A stretch of DNA of 43,636 nt from Desulfosarcinaceae bacterium (GTDB taxonomy: Bacteria; Desulfobacterota; Desulfobacteria; Desulfobacterales; Desulfosarcinaceae): assembly GCA_030066015.1 (NCBI GenBank), contig JASJCL010000029.1, positions 1-43,636 on the forward strand, given 5' to 3'. Made by a program: the position numbers and the translations under genes. The notes beneath the pieces were generated by a model. That model saw only the letters and a program-made list of their open reading frames with translations, was not told the origin of the DNA and ran no database searches. Within the stretch, counting starts at the first letter, position 1; each line of letters opens with the position of its first letter. Below, in pieces: positions 16,965 through 24,752 of this stretch.

Positions 16965-16976
16965 AAGGTTCCGAGT

Positions 16977-17714
16977 ATGGGTCATAAGCAGCAACTCAAT
17001 CGACTGGCCAAATTTCTCACCTATGTGCTCGGTTGTCGGCCGGATGAGTTCGGACTCATTCCAGACGCAGATGGCTATGTCAAGATCAAACAGCTATTGC
17101 AGGCGCTGAGTGAAGAATCGGGCTGGCGACATGTTCGACAGGCCCATTTGAGGGAACTGACCATCAGCCTCCCCAACTGCCCGGTTGAGATCGAGGCGCA
17201 TGAGATCCGTGCACGAGATCGCAGTCGGCTGCAGCTACCTTCGCCCAAAACCGCTCCCCCAAAACTGCTTTATACCCACGTACGACAAAAGGCCTACGGA
17301 TATGTCGCAGAAAAAGGCATCCAGACACGCGGGACGCCGATTATATTATGCGCCAATCAGGATATGGCCGCCCGCATCGGCCGCCGTCGCGACCGCGGTG
17401 CCGTCCAACTCACTGTCAATACCAGTGAGGTCTTGGCCAAAGGGGTCGACCTCCGACCGTGTGGTGAAGGGTTGTTTCAGGCGGATTACCTGCCGCACGG
17501 ATGTTTCACCGGCCCCCCCATGCCCAAAACGCCTCCATCCAAATCAAAGCCCACAACAGCGCCCACATCTGAGCCACCGGCACCCGGTAGCTTCTTTGTG
17601 AACCTCGAAACGCCCGGCGTTGAAAAACGCAAACGCGGGACCCGCCGCAAGGACCAGGCCTGGAAAAAAGAGCGCCGTCGGCGACAGCGCAACGACAAGG
17701 ACAAGTGGGCGTGA
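16977..17714 (+). CDS. KptA/Tpt1-like (RNA 2'-phosphotransferase family) protein, divergent
   Basis: A 245-residue protein with the KptA/Tpt1 fold pattern: LAKFLTYVL....GLIPDADGYVKIKQLL (11-41) matches the N-terminal winged-helix module, and about 77-180 matches the ADP-ribosyltransferase-like module. Family members remove a 2'-phosphate from RNA using NAD+. The canonical sites are altered. The Arg-His pair of module 1 is GCR at 19-21, the ANQGHS block reads RARDRS (78-83), and the His-Gly-Thr motif reads THV (100-102). Arginines remain at 78 and in IGRRRDRG (134-141). A basic, proline-rich tail of about 60 residues follows. GGAAGG precedes the ATG. Activity may be changed or lost. Confidence 0.75.
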   Translation: MGHKQQLNRLAKFLTYVLGCRPDEFGLIPDADGYVKIKQLLQALSEESGWRHVRQAHLRELTISLPNCPVEIEAHEIRARDRSRLQLPSPKTAPPKLLYTHVRQKAYGYVAEKGIQTRGTPIILCANQDMAARIGRRRDRGAVQLTVNTSEVLAKGVDLRPCGEGLFQADYLPHGCFTGPPMPKTPPSKSKPTTAPTSEPPAPGSFFVNLETPGVEKRKRGTRRKDQAWKKERRRRQRNDKDKWA

Positions 17715-17752
17715 CACGCGGCCGCAAGACCCTTCCTTTTTCTCAAAAGTGT

Positions 17753-17781
17753 TTGACAACCCCTGCCAATCTTGCTATCAG
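17753..17781 (+). promoter_or_regulatory. Sigma-70 promoter of tRNA-Lys(CUU)
   Basis: TTGACA (17753-17758), a 17-base spacer and TATCAG (17776-17781). The predicted start, near 17788, is about 24 bases before the mature tRNA. It uses the same perfect TTGACA and 17-base spacing as the other tRNA-Lys promoter at 100-128. Confidence 0.7.
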
Positions 17782-17811
17782 ACCTCCCGTTCAGCGCACA
17801 CTGCGCTGCAA

Positions 17812-17888
17812 GGGCCGTTAGCTCAACTAGGCAGAGCACCTGACTCTTAATCAGTAGGTTGAAGGTTCGATTCCTTCACGGCCCACCA
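17812..17888 (+). tRNA. tRNA-Lys (anticodon CUU)
   Basis: A complete 77-nt cloverleaf. The acceptor stem is GGGCCGT/ACGGCCC, the discriminator is A and CCA is encoded at 17886-17888. The anticodon loop CTCTTAA presents CTT, which reads AAG. The D arm (GCTCAACTAGGCAGAGC) and T arm (AAGGTTCGATTCCTT) are regular. Its acceptor stem is identical to that of tRNA-Lys(UUU) at 4-79. It is a single-gene unit with its own promoter and a strong terminator directly downstream. Confidence 0.97.
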
Positions 17889-17900
17889 AACCAGCCGCAT

Positions 17901-17940
17901 AACGGGAATTCGGAGCGCTATCCGATTTCCCGTTTTTTTT
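17901..17940 (+). terminator. Rho-independent terminator after tRNA-Lys(CUU)
   Basis: ACGGGAAT-TCGGA (from 17902) pairs with TCCGAT-TTCCCGT (to 17933) around a GCGCTA-type loop, with one T-T mismatch, and is followed directly by eight T (17933-17940). This is a classic intrinsic terminator 13 bases after the tRNA CCA end. Confidence 0.9.
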
Positions 17941-18003
17941 GGCCGCAGCTATGTGCGGCTCATCGTCTGCACCGGTAGCCTCCGCAGTGGCCGATGTTAA
18001 TTC

Positions 18004-18030
18004 TTGACAGGCTTTCCATAAAAATGATAG
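18004..18030 (+). promoter_or_regulatory. Candidate promoter of the rpsF operon
   Basis: TTGACA at 18004-18009 is followed by a TGATAG (18025-18030) -10-like element 15 bases on. Ten bases from the TTGACA on (TTGACAGGCT) are shared with the suhB promoter at 23911. It would give a leader of about 175 nt holding the hairpins at 18091-18190. Confidence 0.5.
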
Positions 18031-18090
18031 GCGATTTTGTTTCTACGGGGCCCGTTTCAGTGAAAAGGCCCCGCGCCCGCTGCGAGGGGA

Positions 18091-18190
18091 ATCCCACTTC
18101 ACTTCACGCGGGGTGGCATCCCACCTATAGTGGGACCTCATCTCACTTATAGCGGGAACTTATCCTTGCTCCGGACCTTGGTTCCGGGGC
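18091..18190 (+). promoter_or_regulatory. Hairpin-rich leader of rpsF-rpsR
   Basis: ATCCCAC or ATCTCAC begins three successive units at 18091, 18118 and 18140. The second folds as TCCCAC-CTATA-GTGGGA (18119-18135), perfect, and the third as TCTCAC-TTATA-GCGGGA (18141-18157), with one mismatch and one G-T pair. A longer stem, GCTCCGGA...TTCCGGGGC (18168-18190), ends 23 bases before the rpsF ATG. Autoregulatory leaders bound by S6:S18 are known in other bacteria; whether this is one is inference, and I cannot show the known motif here. Confidence 0.5.
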
Positions 18191-18213
18191 TTTATTATCC
18201 GTAAGGAGGATTC

Positions 18214-18699
18214 ATGCGTAGGTACGAGACCATCATTATCACCGATCCCGACTTGGCGGAGGACGCGCGCAAAGCCCTCACCGCTAAAATCGGGGAGTTG
18301 ATGGCAGCTGAAGGCGGGTTTCTGGTCAGACAGGATGACTGGGGAATACGCAAACTAGCCTATGAAATTCGCAAGAAACCGAGGGGGTACTACACGCTCT
18401 TCGATTTTTGTGGGCAAGGTACGCTTGTCGACGAAATGGAACGTCAGTTCCGTATCGACGACCGTGTCCTCAAGTACATGACCGTTGTCTTGGACAAGGA
18501 AGCCGACATTGAAGCGATAAAGGCGGAGATGGCGGCGGCCGCAGCGGACACCGATACCGCGACGGAGGAAGCGGCAGCCGATGCCCCGACGGAAGCTGCG
18601 GCTGAAGCTCCGGCCGCGGAATCCACCAAGGCCACCGAGGAAGAGGTAACCGAAACATCCGCTGAAACCGCCGCGACAGCGAGCGTAGAGAAGGAGTAA
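18214..18699 (+). CDS. rpsF: 30S ribosomal protein bS6 with long acidic tail
   Basis: Small-subunit protein that binds 16S rRNA together with bS18. Residues 1-100 are a normal S6 domain: [14 protein letters not shown] at the start, [17 protein letters not shown] in the middle, and the [12 protein letters not shown] strand. The protein is 161 residues, longer than the E. coli form (135), because of a C-terminal tail (about 105-161) made almost only of Ala, Glu, Thr and Asp. AAGGAGG lies six bases before the ATG. It heads rpsF-rpsR and probably runs on into DUF2232 and rplI, the usual S6-S18-L9 order. Confidence 0.98.
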   Translation: MRRYETIIITDPDLAEDARKALTAKIGELMAAEGGFLVRQDDWGIRKLAYEIRKKPRGYYTLFDFCGQGTLVDEMERQFRIDDRVLKYMTVVLDKEADIEAIKAEMAAAAADTDTATEEAAADAPTEAAAEAPAAESTKATEEEVTETSAETAATASVEKE

Positions 18700-18701
18700 A
18701 C

Positions 18702-18968
18702 ATGGCTGCCGGAAGACCTGGAAAACCGAGAAAGAAGAGAAGAAGAGTTTATCACCGCCGTAAAGTATGCCGTTTCTGCGCCGACAGCAGCTTGGCCATC
18801 GATTATAAAAATCCAAAGGGTCTGAAGTATTTTATTACGGAGCGGGGCAAAATTATCCCACGCCGGATCACGGGCACCTGTGCAAAACATCAGCGGACCC
18901 TGACCCACGCCATCAAGCGTGCGCGCACCATCGCACTGCTGCCATATGTGGGTACCCACGATCTGTAA
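18702..18968 (+). CDS. rpsR: 30S ribosomal protein bS18, zinc-binding form
   Basis: Small-subunit protein that forms a heterodimer with bS6. The 88-residue protein has a basic N-terminus ([14 protein letters not shown]), then CRFC, and later CAKHQ. These give the Cys-x-x-Cys plus Cys-x-x-His set of the zinc-binding (C+) type of S18. The core [20 protein letters not shown] is typical. It begins two bases after the rpsF stop, so translation is coupled. Zinc binding is predicted from residues only. Confidence 0.97.
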   Translation: MAAGRPGKPRKKRRRVYHRRKVCRFCADSSLAIDYKNPKGLKYFITERGKIIPRRITGTCAKHQRTLTHAIKRARTIALLPYVGTHDL

Positions 18969-19082
18969 CCGGTTCGGCCGACAGCCGGGGGTTCGACCCC
19001 GATAAAACGCCGCAGGTTTTATAGCGGCGTAAACGCCCAGGATAGCGACCAGCCGGATACGCTGAGGGTAACACGATACGCC

Positions 19083-20021
19083 GTGTTGCAGGAGACATCT
19101 AAAAATATCGCTATGGGGATTGGGCTCACCAGCCTCTTCTTCCTTTTCAGTGCATTTCTACCGATCGTCGGGTTTCTTTTTTCCCTATTCATCCCGTTGC
19201 CGGTACTGTTCTACCGTACCAAACTCGGTCGCAAATTGGGGATCTACGTACCCGTCGGCACTCTGCTGCTGATCACACTGGTGCTGGGTCGCGTTTCGGT
19301 GGACCTGCTCTACTTTGGTGGTTTGCTCGTATTGGGATTTTCACTCAGTGAGTTCTTTGAAAAAAGGCTCTCCGTCGAAGCAACTGTGGTGGGAACCTGC
19401 GGTGTTGTCTTGATCAGTGGTTTGGTCGGGCTGCTGGCATTCAGCGCGTCCGCCGGTCAGAGTCTCCTGGCCTTCGTATCGGCGCATGTGACGCACAATC
19501 TGGAGATGACCCTGACGCTCTACGAAAAGCTTGGCGTCTCCCAGGATGCGATCACCGTTGTGACCAACTCGATGGACCAGATTCGCTTCGTTATGCTGCG
19601 AATCCTGCCGGCGCTGACCATCATGTCGGCCTTATTCGTCTGTTGGGTGAACTTAATGGCGGCCAAACCGGTGCTTACCGGACGGGCCCTGCCCTACCCC
19701 GATTTCGGCCCGCTGAACCACTGGCGTGCGCCGGAACAGGTGGTTTGGGTGCTCATTGGATCCGGTCTAATAATGCTGCTGCCCAGCAAAGGCGTGAAGT
19801 TGGTAGGCGTTAACGGCTTGCTGGTCGTTCTGACGATCTATTTTTTTCAGGGTATGGGCATCATCTCCTTCTTTTTTGAGAAGAAGCAGGTTCCGCGCTT
19901 TTTTAGAGTGATGCTGTATACCTTGATCGCGCTGCAGCAGGTGCTGCTGCTGGTCGTCATCGGACTGGGTGTTTTTGATCTGTGGCTCAATTTTCGGAAA
20001 ATCGGAATTAAACAGGAATGA
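19083..20021 (+). CDS. DUF2232 (YybS-like) membrane protein
   Basis: A polytopic inner-membrane protein of up to 312 residues with about eight hydrophobic segments, beginning GLTSLFFLFSAFLPIVGFLF and ending in a helix before a basic tail (NFRKIGIKQE). Length, helix pattern and position between rpsR and rplI match the DUF2232/YybS family, found in this place in several phyla. Its function is unknown. Start choice is uncertain: GTG at 19083, TTG at 19086 or ATG at 19113 are all in frame and none has a strong ribosome-binding site. It lies 114 bp after rpsR. Confidence 0.85.
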   Translation: MLQETSKNIAMGIGLTSLFFLFSAFLPIVGFLFSLFIPLPVLFYRTKLGRKLGIYVPVGTLLLITLVLGRVSVDLLYFGGLLVLGFSLSEFFEKRLSVEATVVGTCGVVLISGLVGLLAFSASAGQSLLAFVSAHVTHNLEMTLTLYEKLGVSQDAITVVTNSMDQIRFVMLRILPALTIMSALFVCWVNLMAAKPVLTGRALPYPDFGPLNHWRAPEQVVWVLIGSGLIMLLPSKGVKLVGVNGLLVVLTIYFFQGMGIISFFFEKKQVPRFFRVMLYTLIALQQVLLLVVIGLGVFDLWLNFRKIGIKQE

Positions 20022-20101
20022 CCGGATCCGATGGCCGGCGCAATGGCGACAACCCCCCTGACGGATTTGCAGGCGCCGGGCAACGGAGTTGGAGGAACAA
20101 G

Positions 20102-20545
20102 ATGAAAGTTATTTTGAAGGAAACCATTGAGTCCTTGGGCATCATCGGCACAGAAGTGGACGTGGCCCCGGGCTATGCCAGAAATTATTTACTGCCTCAG
20201 GAGAAAGCGGTTCCCGCTACGCCCCAGTATCGCAAGCTGTTGGAGCAGGAGCGCAAGAAATTTGAACTGCAGATCGCCAAGGAAAAGGCATTCGCCGAGG
20301 AGATGGCCAAACGTCTGGAAGGCGTGACCGTTCAGATCGAGGCCAAGGTTCATGAGGAGGAGCGTCTCTACGGCTCCATTACTGTGCGGGATATTGTCGA
20401 CGCGCTCGCCAAGCAGGATGTCGAGATCGAAAAACGGATGCTGATGCTCAAAGAGCCCATCAAGACCACCGGCACTTTCAATATCCCGGTCCGCGTATAT
20501 CAGGATGTCGAACCGGAAATTACCGTGGAAGTGGTTCCCGAATAG
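20102..20545 (+). CDS. rplI: 50S ribosomal protein bL9
   Basis: Large-subunit protein that binds 23S rRNA at the base of the L1 stalk. The 147-residue protein (E. coli 149) has the N-terminal rRNA-binding lobe MKVILKETIESLG with GYARNYLLPQ, a long connecting helix (about 40-75) rich in Lys and Glu, and the C-terminal lobe with LYGSITVRDIVDAL. The start follows GGAGG at good spacing; the in-frame extension to 20018 overlaps the end of the DUF2232 gene and is rejected. It lies 80 bp after that gene. Confidence 0.98.
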   Translation: MKVILKETIESLGIIGTEVDVAPGYARNYLLPQEKAVPATPQYRKLLEQERKKFELQIAKEKAFAEEMAKRLEGVTVQIEAKVHEEERLYGSITVRDIVDALAKQDVEIEKRMLMLKEPIKTTGTFNIPVRVYQDVEPEITVEVVPE

Positions 20546-20585
20546 CCTTTCCATTGGGGCCGTCCCCTCAAGGGAATCTACGACC

Positions 20586-20736
20586 ATCGGCGATGCCGCA
20601 AACGATTGGTGTCCCCGTAGGCCCCCTGCGGTGAGCATACCACTTGCATTTCACATGGGGGCGCTCACAAATCGCCGATGTGCCGGGTGTACGTTTTGCA
20701 GTGCCCCGGCACTTGTCGTTTCCAGTGATCGCCGAT
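20586..20736. repeat. Repeats in the rplI-dnaB gap
   Basis: ATCGGCGAT (20586-20594) recurs as its complement ATCGCCGAT at 20671-20679 and 20728-20736. Between the last two lies a perfect inverted repeat AGTGCC-CC-GGCACT (20700-20713). The whole 234-bp gap otherwise contains no gene and no T-run terminator, so rplI transcripts may run into dnaB. Confidence 0.5.
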
Positions 20737-20779
20737 AGGCTGACCGCTGGATTCGGCCGGCAGATCGGCAGGACAAACA

Positions 20780-22162
20780 ATGAACCACCCACCCCCAATG
20801 GATGCACCCCACACCATGCGCAGGGAGACAAATTCCGCGACCCTGCCGCCACAGAGTGTGGAGGCCGAAGAATCTCTCATCAGTGCCATCCTGCTCGATA
20901 ACGAAATCGTGATGGACGTTCTCGATCTGGTCCGGCCTGAAGATTTCTACCGGGCTTCCCATCGTCGCATCTTCAGCGCCGTGGTCGAGCTTTTCAGCCA
21001 AACCGAGCCCATCGACCTCGTCACCATCACCAATCGGTTGCGCGAGAAGGGACAATTGGAGGAGATTGGCGGCGCCACCTATTTGGCGAAACTGATGGAC
21101 AGTGTCCCCGCGGCGGTCAATCCACCCCACTACGCCAAAATCATCCGAGACAAGGCTTCTCTGCGCAAGCTGATCGCCAAATCCAATGAAATCGCCCGGA
21201 GATGCTTTGAGGACAGCGGTGCGGTGGACCGGGTTATCGATTTCGCGGAAGCCGCTATCTTCGAAATCTCGGAGAACAAGTCCAAACAAGCCTTTCATCC
21301 GCTCAGCCAGGTTATTGAAACCAATATCGACGCCCTTGAAGAGCGTCAGGGAAACCGAGCCCTCGTAACGGGGGTCGCCACCGGATATGCGCGGCTCGAT
21401 CAGCTCCTCTCTGGATTCCAGAACTCTGATCTCCTCATCGTGGCAGCCCGACCCGCCATGGGTAAGACGGCGTTTGCCCTCAACCTCGCGCGCAACGCCG
21501 CCATTGAGGCCAACGTGCCCGTCGCCATCTTCTCCCTGGAAATGTCCAAGGAGCAGCTCTCCATGCGCATGTTATGTTCGGAAGCGCGGGTGGACTCCTC
21601 ACGCATCCGCAGCGGATTCCTCAGCCGCGACGATTGGTCGCAGCTTACCCAGGCGGCCGGAGCGCTGACCGACGCGCCCGTTTTCATCGACGACTCACCC
21701 GACATTTCAGCCACTTCGATCCGCACCAAATGCCGACGACTCAAGATGGACAAGGGCCTGGGCCTGGTGATCGTCGATTATCTGCAGCTCATGCGCGGCA
21801 GTATCACCACCGAGAGGCGCGATCTGGAGATCTCCGAGATCTCCCGCTCCCTGAAACTGCTCGCCAAGGAGCTCAACCTTCCGGTGATTGCGCTCTCGCA
21901 GCTCAATCGAAAACTGGAAGAGCGGAGCGACAAGCGACCGCAATTGTCCGATTTGAGAGAGTCGGGTGCCTTGGAGCAGGATGCCGACGTGGTCATGTTT
22001 ATCTACCGCGATGAAGTGTATAACAAAGACGAGAACAATCCGAACCGCGGCACGGCGGAAATCATCTTGGCGAAACAGCGCAACGGTCCCACGGGGATGG
22101 TGCCCCTGGCTTTTCTGGGGGCGTATACCCGCTTTGAAGAACTGGCCGTCGAGGTGGAATGA
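20780..22162 (+). CDS. dnaB: Replicative DNA helicase DnaB
   Basis: Hexameric 5'-3' helicase of the replication fork. The 460-residue protein (E. coli 471) has the N-terminal domain starting LPPQSVEAEESLISAILLD and a RecA-type C-terminal domain. Walker A is ARPAMGKTAFALN near 222, followed by FSLEMSKEQL. Walker B is LVIVDYLQLM near 331, and the ALSQLNRKLEERSDKRP DNA-binding loop region is also present. No intein is present. AGGA lies six bases before the ATG. Its stop overlaps the hflX start by 4 bp. The order rplI-dnaB is widely conserved. Confidence 0.97.
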   Translation: MNHPPPMDAPHTMRRETNSATLPPQSVEAEESLISAILLDNEIVMDVLDLVRPEDFYRASHRRIFSAVVELFSQTEPIDLVTITNRLREKGQLEEIGGATYLAKLMDSVPAAVNPPHYAKIIRDKASLRKLIAKSNEIARRCFEDSGAVDRVIDFAEAAIFEISENKSKQAFHPLSQVIETNIDALEERQGNRALVTGVATGYARLDQLLSGFQNSDLLIVAARPAMGKTAFALNLARNAAIEANVPVAIFSLEMSKEQLSMRMLCSEARVDSSRIRSGFLSRDDWSQLTQAAGALTDAPVFIDDSPDISATSIRTKCRRLKMDKGLGLVIVDYLQLMRGSITTERRDLEISEISRSLKLLAKELNLPVIALSQLNRKLEERSDKRPQLSDLRESGALEQDADVVMFIYRDEVYNKDENNPNRGTAEIILAKQRNGPTGMVPLAFLGAYTRFEELAVEVE

Positions 22163-23805
22163 AACGCGTTTATGGGAATAAGCGGGGCTTGAAGCCAAGC
22201 CAGCTGAAACGGATTGAAAATCTCTACCGCCGTCGCATTCCGCCGGAACTGATCATCAGCCCAGAACTGCGGCGCGATGTCTGCCTGCTCTCCGCCGAAC
22301 TCCATCGCCAGATCGGCCTGCTGATCGATCGATTGGGCCGCGTCACCCATGTGTTGGTCGGAGATGCACAAAGCATCTTCATCCCCGACCTAAGCGCCTA
22401 CCGCGTGGCAGCCGGAAGACTTCGCGGATTGCGCTGTGTCCACACCCACCTAAAACCGGAAGCGCTTACGACGGATGACCTCACCGACCTGGCCCTCTTG
22501 CGGCTGGATCTGATGGCCGCTATGGAGGTTCTCCCGGAAGGCAGACCGGGCCCCATTCATTGGGCCACCGTCCATCCCGGCAAAGATCTCCATACGCCGT
22601 TCCAGCATCAAGAGACCCTGAGGACCAGCGCTGATCTGGAGATCGGCTGCAAAGGTCTCGTACAGGCCCTGGAAGACGAGTTCGCGCAGGCCCGTGCCCA
22701 GGTCAAACGGGTTACGGGTGTCGAGCGGGCGTTTTTGATCAGCGTCACCAATTCGCCTCGCAAAAAGGCCATGGATTCACTCGCAGAGCTGCGAGAACTG
22801 GCCCGTACCAACGGCGTCGAGATTCTGGAAACCGTCCTTCAGTTGCCCAAAAGGATCGACCCTCGTTTTCTCATGGGCCGCGGCAAGCTCAAGGAGATCG
22901 CCCTTCTGGCCTTGACCTACGATGCCACCTTGTTGATCTTCGATCAGGAACTGAACCCGTCCCAGAGCCGATCCATCTCCGATCAGGTCGACCTCAAGGT
23001 CGTCGACCGCACCCAGTTGATCCTGGATATCTTCGCGCAACGCGCCCAAACCCGGGAGGGCAAACTCCAGGTGGAGCTGGCACAGCTTCGCTATATGCTT
23101 CCCCGCCTGACGACCAAAAACAAGGCCATGAGCCGGCTCACCGGTGGCATTGGCGGCCGTGGTCCCGGTGAAACCAAGCTTGAAATCAACCGCCGACGGG
23201 TGCGGGAGCGCATTTCGCGCTTGGAAAAAAGCCTTAAGTCGGTACAAAAAAACCGCCAGCAACAGCGTCAGCGTCGCGAAAAACGGGGATTGCCGGTTAT
23301 CTCCATCATCGGGTACACCAATGCCGGCAAATCCACCCTGCTCAACACGCTCACCCGCAGCGCGGTATTGGCGGAGAACAAACTTTTCGCCACCCTCGAT
23401 CCATCCAGTCGACGGCTTAAGTTCCCCCGAGAACGGGAGGTGATCATCACCGACACGGTGGGATTCATCAAGAACCTGCCCAAAGAGCTGTTGGTGGCAT
23501 TTCGCGCCACCCTGGAGGAGCTGTCAGGCGCCGACCTGCTCCTGCACGTGGTCGATATCAGCAATCCTCGCCACATGGCCCAGGTGCAATCGGTTGAGCG
23601 CCTTCTTGCCGACCTACAACTCGACACCATCCCTGAAATACGGGCGCTGAATAAGATTGACCGCGTCCCTGCGGCGGATTGCGAGACCCTCCGCCAACGG
23701 CTCGATGGCATCCCCATCTGTGCCCGCGAGGCCGACAGCCTTCATGACCTGCTCGCGCAGTTGGATAGAAAACTCCCCCACCCCGTCGATCATACGTCGC
23801 GCTGA
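22159..23805 (+). CDS. hflX: Ribosome-associated GTPase HflX
   Basis: GTPase that splits stalled or stress-arrested 70S ribosomes in other bacteria. The protein is 548 residues, the long form, because about 190 residues precede the standard HflX N-domain (FLISVTNSPRKKAMDSLAEL). The glycine-rich G(G)IGGRGPGETKLE linker is present. The G domain has G1 GYTNAGKST near 385, G3 DTVGF near 432 and G4 NKID near 498. The ATG overlaps the dnaB stop as ATGA, so the two are coupled. A lone 143-bp gap with the suhB promoter follows. Confidence 0.96.
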   Translation: MKRVYGNKRGLKPSQLKRIENLYRRRIPPELIISPELRRDVCLLSAELHRQIGLLIDRLGRVTHVLVGDAQSIFIPDLSAYRVAAGRLRGLRCVHTHLKPEALTTDDLTDLALLRLDLMAAMEVLPEGRPGPIHWATVHPGKDLHTPFQHQETLRTSADLEIGCKGLVQALEDEFAQARAQVKRVTGVERAFLISVTNSPRKKAMDSLAELRELARTNGVEILETVLQLPKRIDPRFLMGRGKLKEIALLALTYDATLLIFDQELNPSQSRSISDQVDLKVVDRTQLILDIFAQRAQTREGKLQVELAQLRYMLPRLTTKNKAMSRLTGGIGGRGPGETKLEINRRRVRERISRLEKSLKSVQKNRQQQRQRREKRGLPVISIIGYTNAGKSTLLNTLTRSAVLAENKLFATLDPSSRRLKFPREREVIITDTVGFIKNLPKELLVAFRATLEELSGADLLLHVVDISNPRHMAQVQSVERLLADLQLDTIPEIRALNKIDRVPAADCETLRQRLDGIPICAREADSLHDLLAQLDRKLPHPVDHTSR

Positions 23806-23910
23806 ATCCGGTCCGCCGCCCTGGCGCCGGGCATATTTTATTCAACATATTGTAATTTATGAATTTTTTTATACATCTAAAACTCAATTGGTTTGAAACA
23901 GGCTTAGGTC

Positions 23911-23939
23911 TTGACAGGCTCTCTATCACCGGATAGTTT
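23911..23939 (+). promoter_or_regulatory. Candidate promoter of suhB
   Basis: TTGACA (23911-23916), a 17-base spacer and TAGTTT (23934-23939), ending ten bases before the ATG at 23949. The start would fall almost on the ATG, so the message may be leaderless or nearly so. The preceding 80 bases are AT-rich. Confidence 0.45.
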
Positions 23940-23948
23940 TAACTTTCT

Positions 23949-24752
23949 ATGGACCTTGCAGCGCTCCAGCGCACGGCCGTAAAGGCCGCCTTCCAAGGGG
24001 CTGTTGAGCTGAGAAACCATTTTGGGAAGCTGGATACGGTCACCAAAAAAGGTCGGATTGACCTGGTCACCCAGGCCGATCTGGCCTCGGAAGCGAAAAT
24101 CATAGCGGTCATCCGCAGCCACTATCCTGACCATGATGTATTGGCCGAGGAAAGCGGCGCGAGTGGTGGCGGAAACAGCGCTGCGAATCTGGTTCGTTGG
24201 GTGATCGACCCTCTGGACGGTACGACGAACTATGCGCATGGGCTGCCCATTTTCGCCATTTCCATCGCAGTTGAGGTAGACACTGAAGCGCTCGTGGGTG
24301 TCGTATTAAATCCCAACGGTGGCGAACTGTTCTCTGCCATTAAAGCGCACGGCGCCCTGCTGAACGATCGCCCCATCAGGGTCTCCAGAACAGATGCGGT
24401 GTCCGAAAGCCTTCTGATCACCGGTTTTCCCTACGAGTGGGGGGACCAACGCACTGCGATCATCGAGCGTTTCAGTCGGTGCGTAGACTCCGCCCGAGGG
24501 ATTCGACGATTGGGAGCGGCTGCGCTTGATTTGTGTTATGTCGCCGCTGGACGTGCTGACGCCTACTGGGAGGCAGGACTCAAGCCCTGGGATTCAGCCG
24601 CCGGCGCCCTCATCGCCCGCGAAGCGGGCGCTATGGTGACCGACTTCTCTGGAAGGGAATACACCGACAGGTGTAGTGAACTGTTAGCCAGCAATAGCCA
24701 TATTCATACTGAGATGTTGTCCCTGCTGCAGATTGCAAAGGAAACGAGATGA
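23949..24752 (+). CDS. suhB: Inositol-1-monophosphatase family protein
   Basis: Mg2+-dependent phosphatase of the IMPase/SuhB family, 267 residues as in E. coli SuhB. Metal-binding motifs are EESG (about residue 64), VIDPLDGTTNYAHG (about 86-99) and the C-terminal WDSAAGALIAREAGA (about 216). In some bacteria SuhB also takes part in rRNA antitermination; that role cannot be read here. No clear Shine-Dalgarno precedes the ATG, which fits the very short leader predicted. It overlaps the next small gene by 4 bp. Confidence 0.93.
   Translation: MDLAALQRTAVKAAFQGAVELRNHFGKLDTVTKKGRIDLVTQADLASEAKIIAVIRSHYPDHDVLAEESGASGGGNSAANLVRWVIDPLDGTTNYAHGLPIFAISIAVEVDTEALVGVVLNPNGGELFSAIKAHGALLNDRPIRVSRTDAVSESLLITGFPYEWGDQRTAIIERFSRCVDSARGIRRLGAAALDLCYVAAGRADAYWEAGLKPWDSAAGALIAREAGAMVTDFSGREYTDRCSELLASNSHIHTEMLSLLQIAKETR

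Noticed and set aside
16859-17965. 12-mer TGCGGCTCATCG present at 16860 and 17954
   Set aside because: Two copies 1.1 kb apart in unrelated gaps, with no shared flanks; likely chance.
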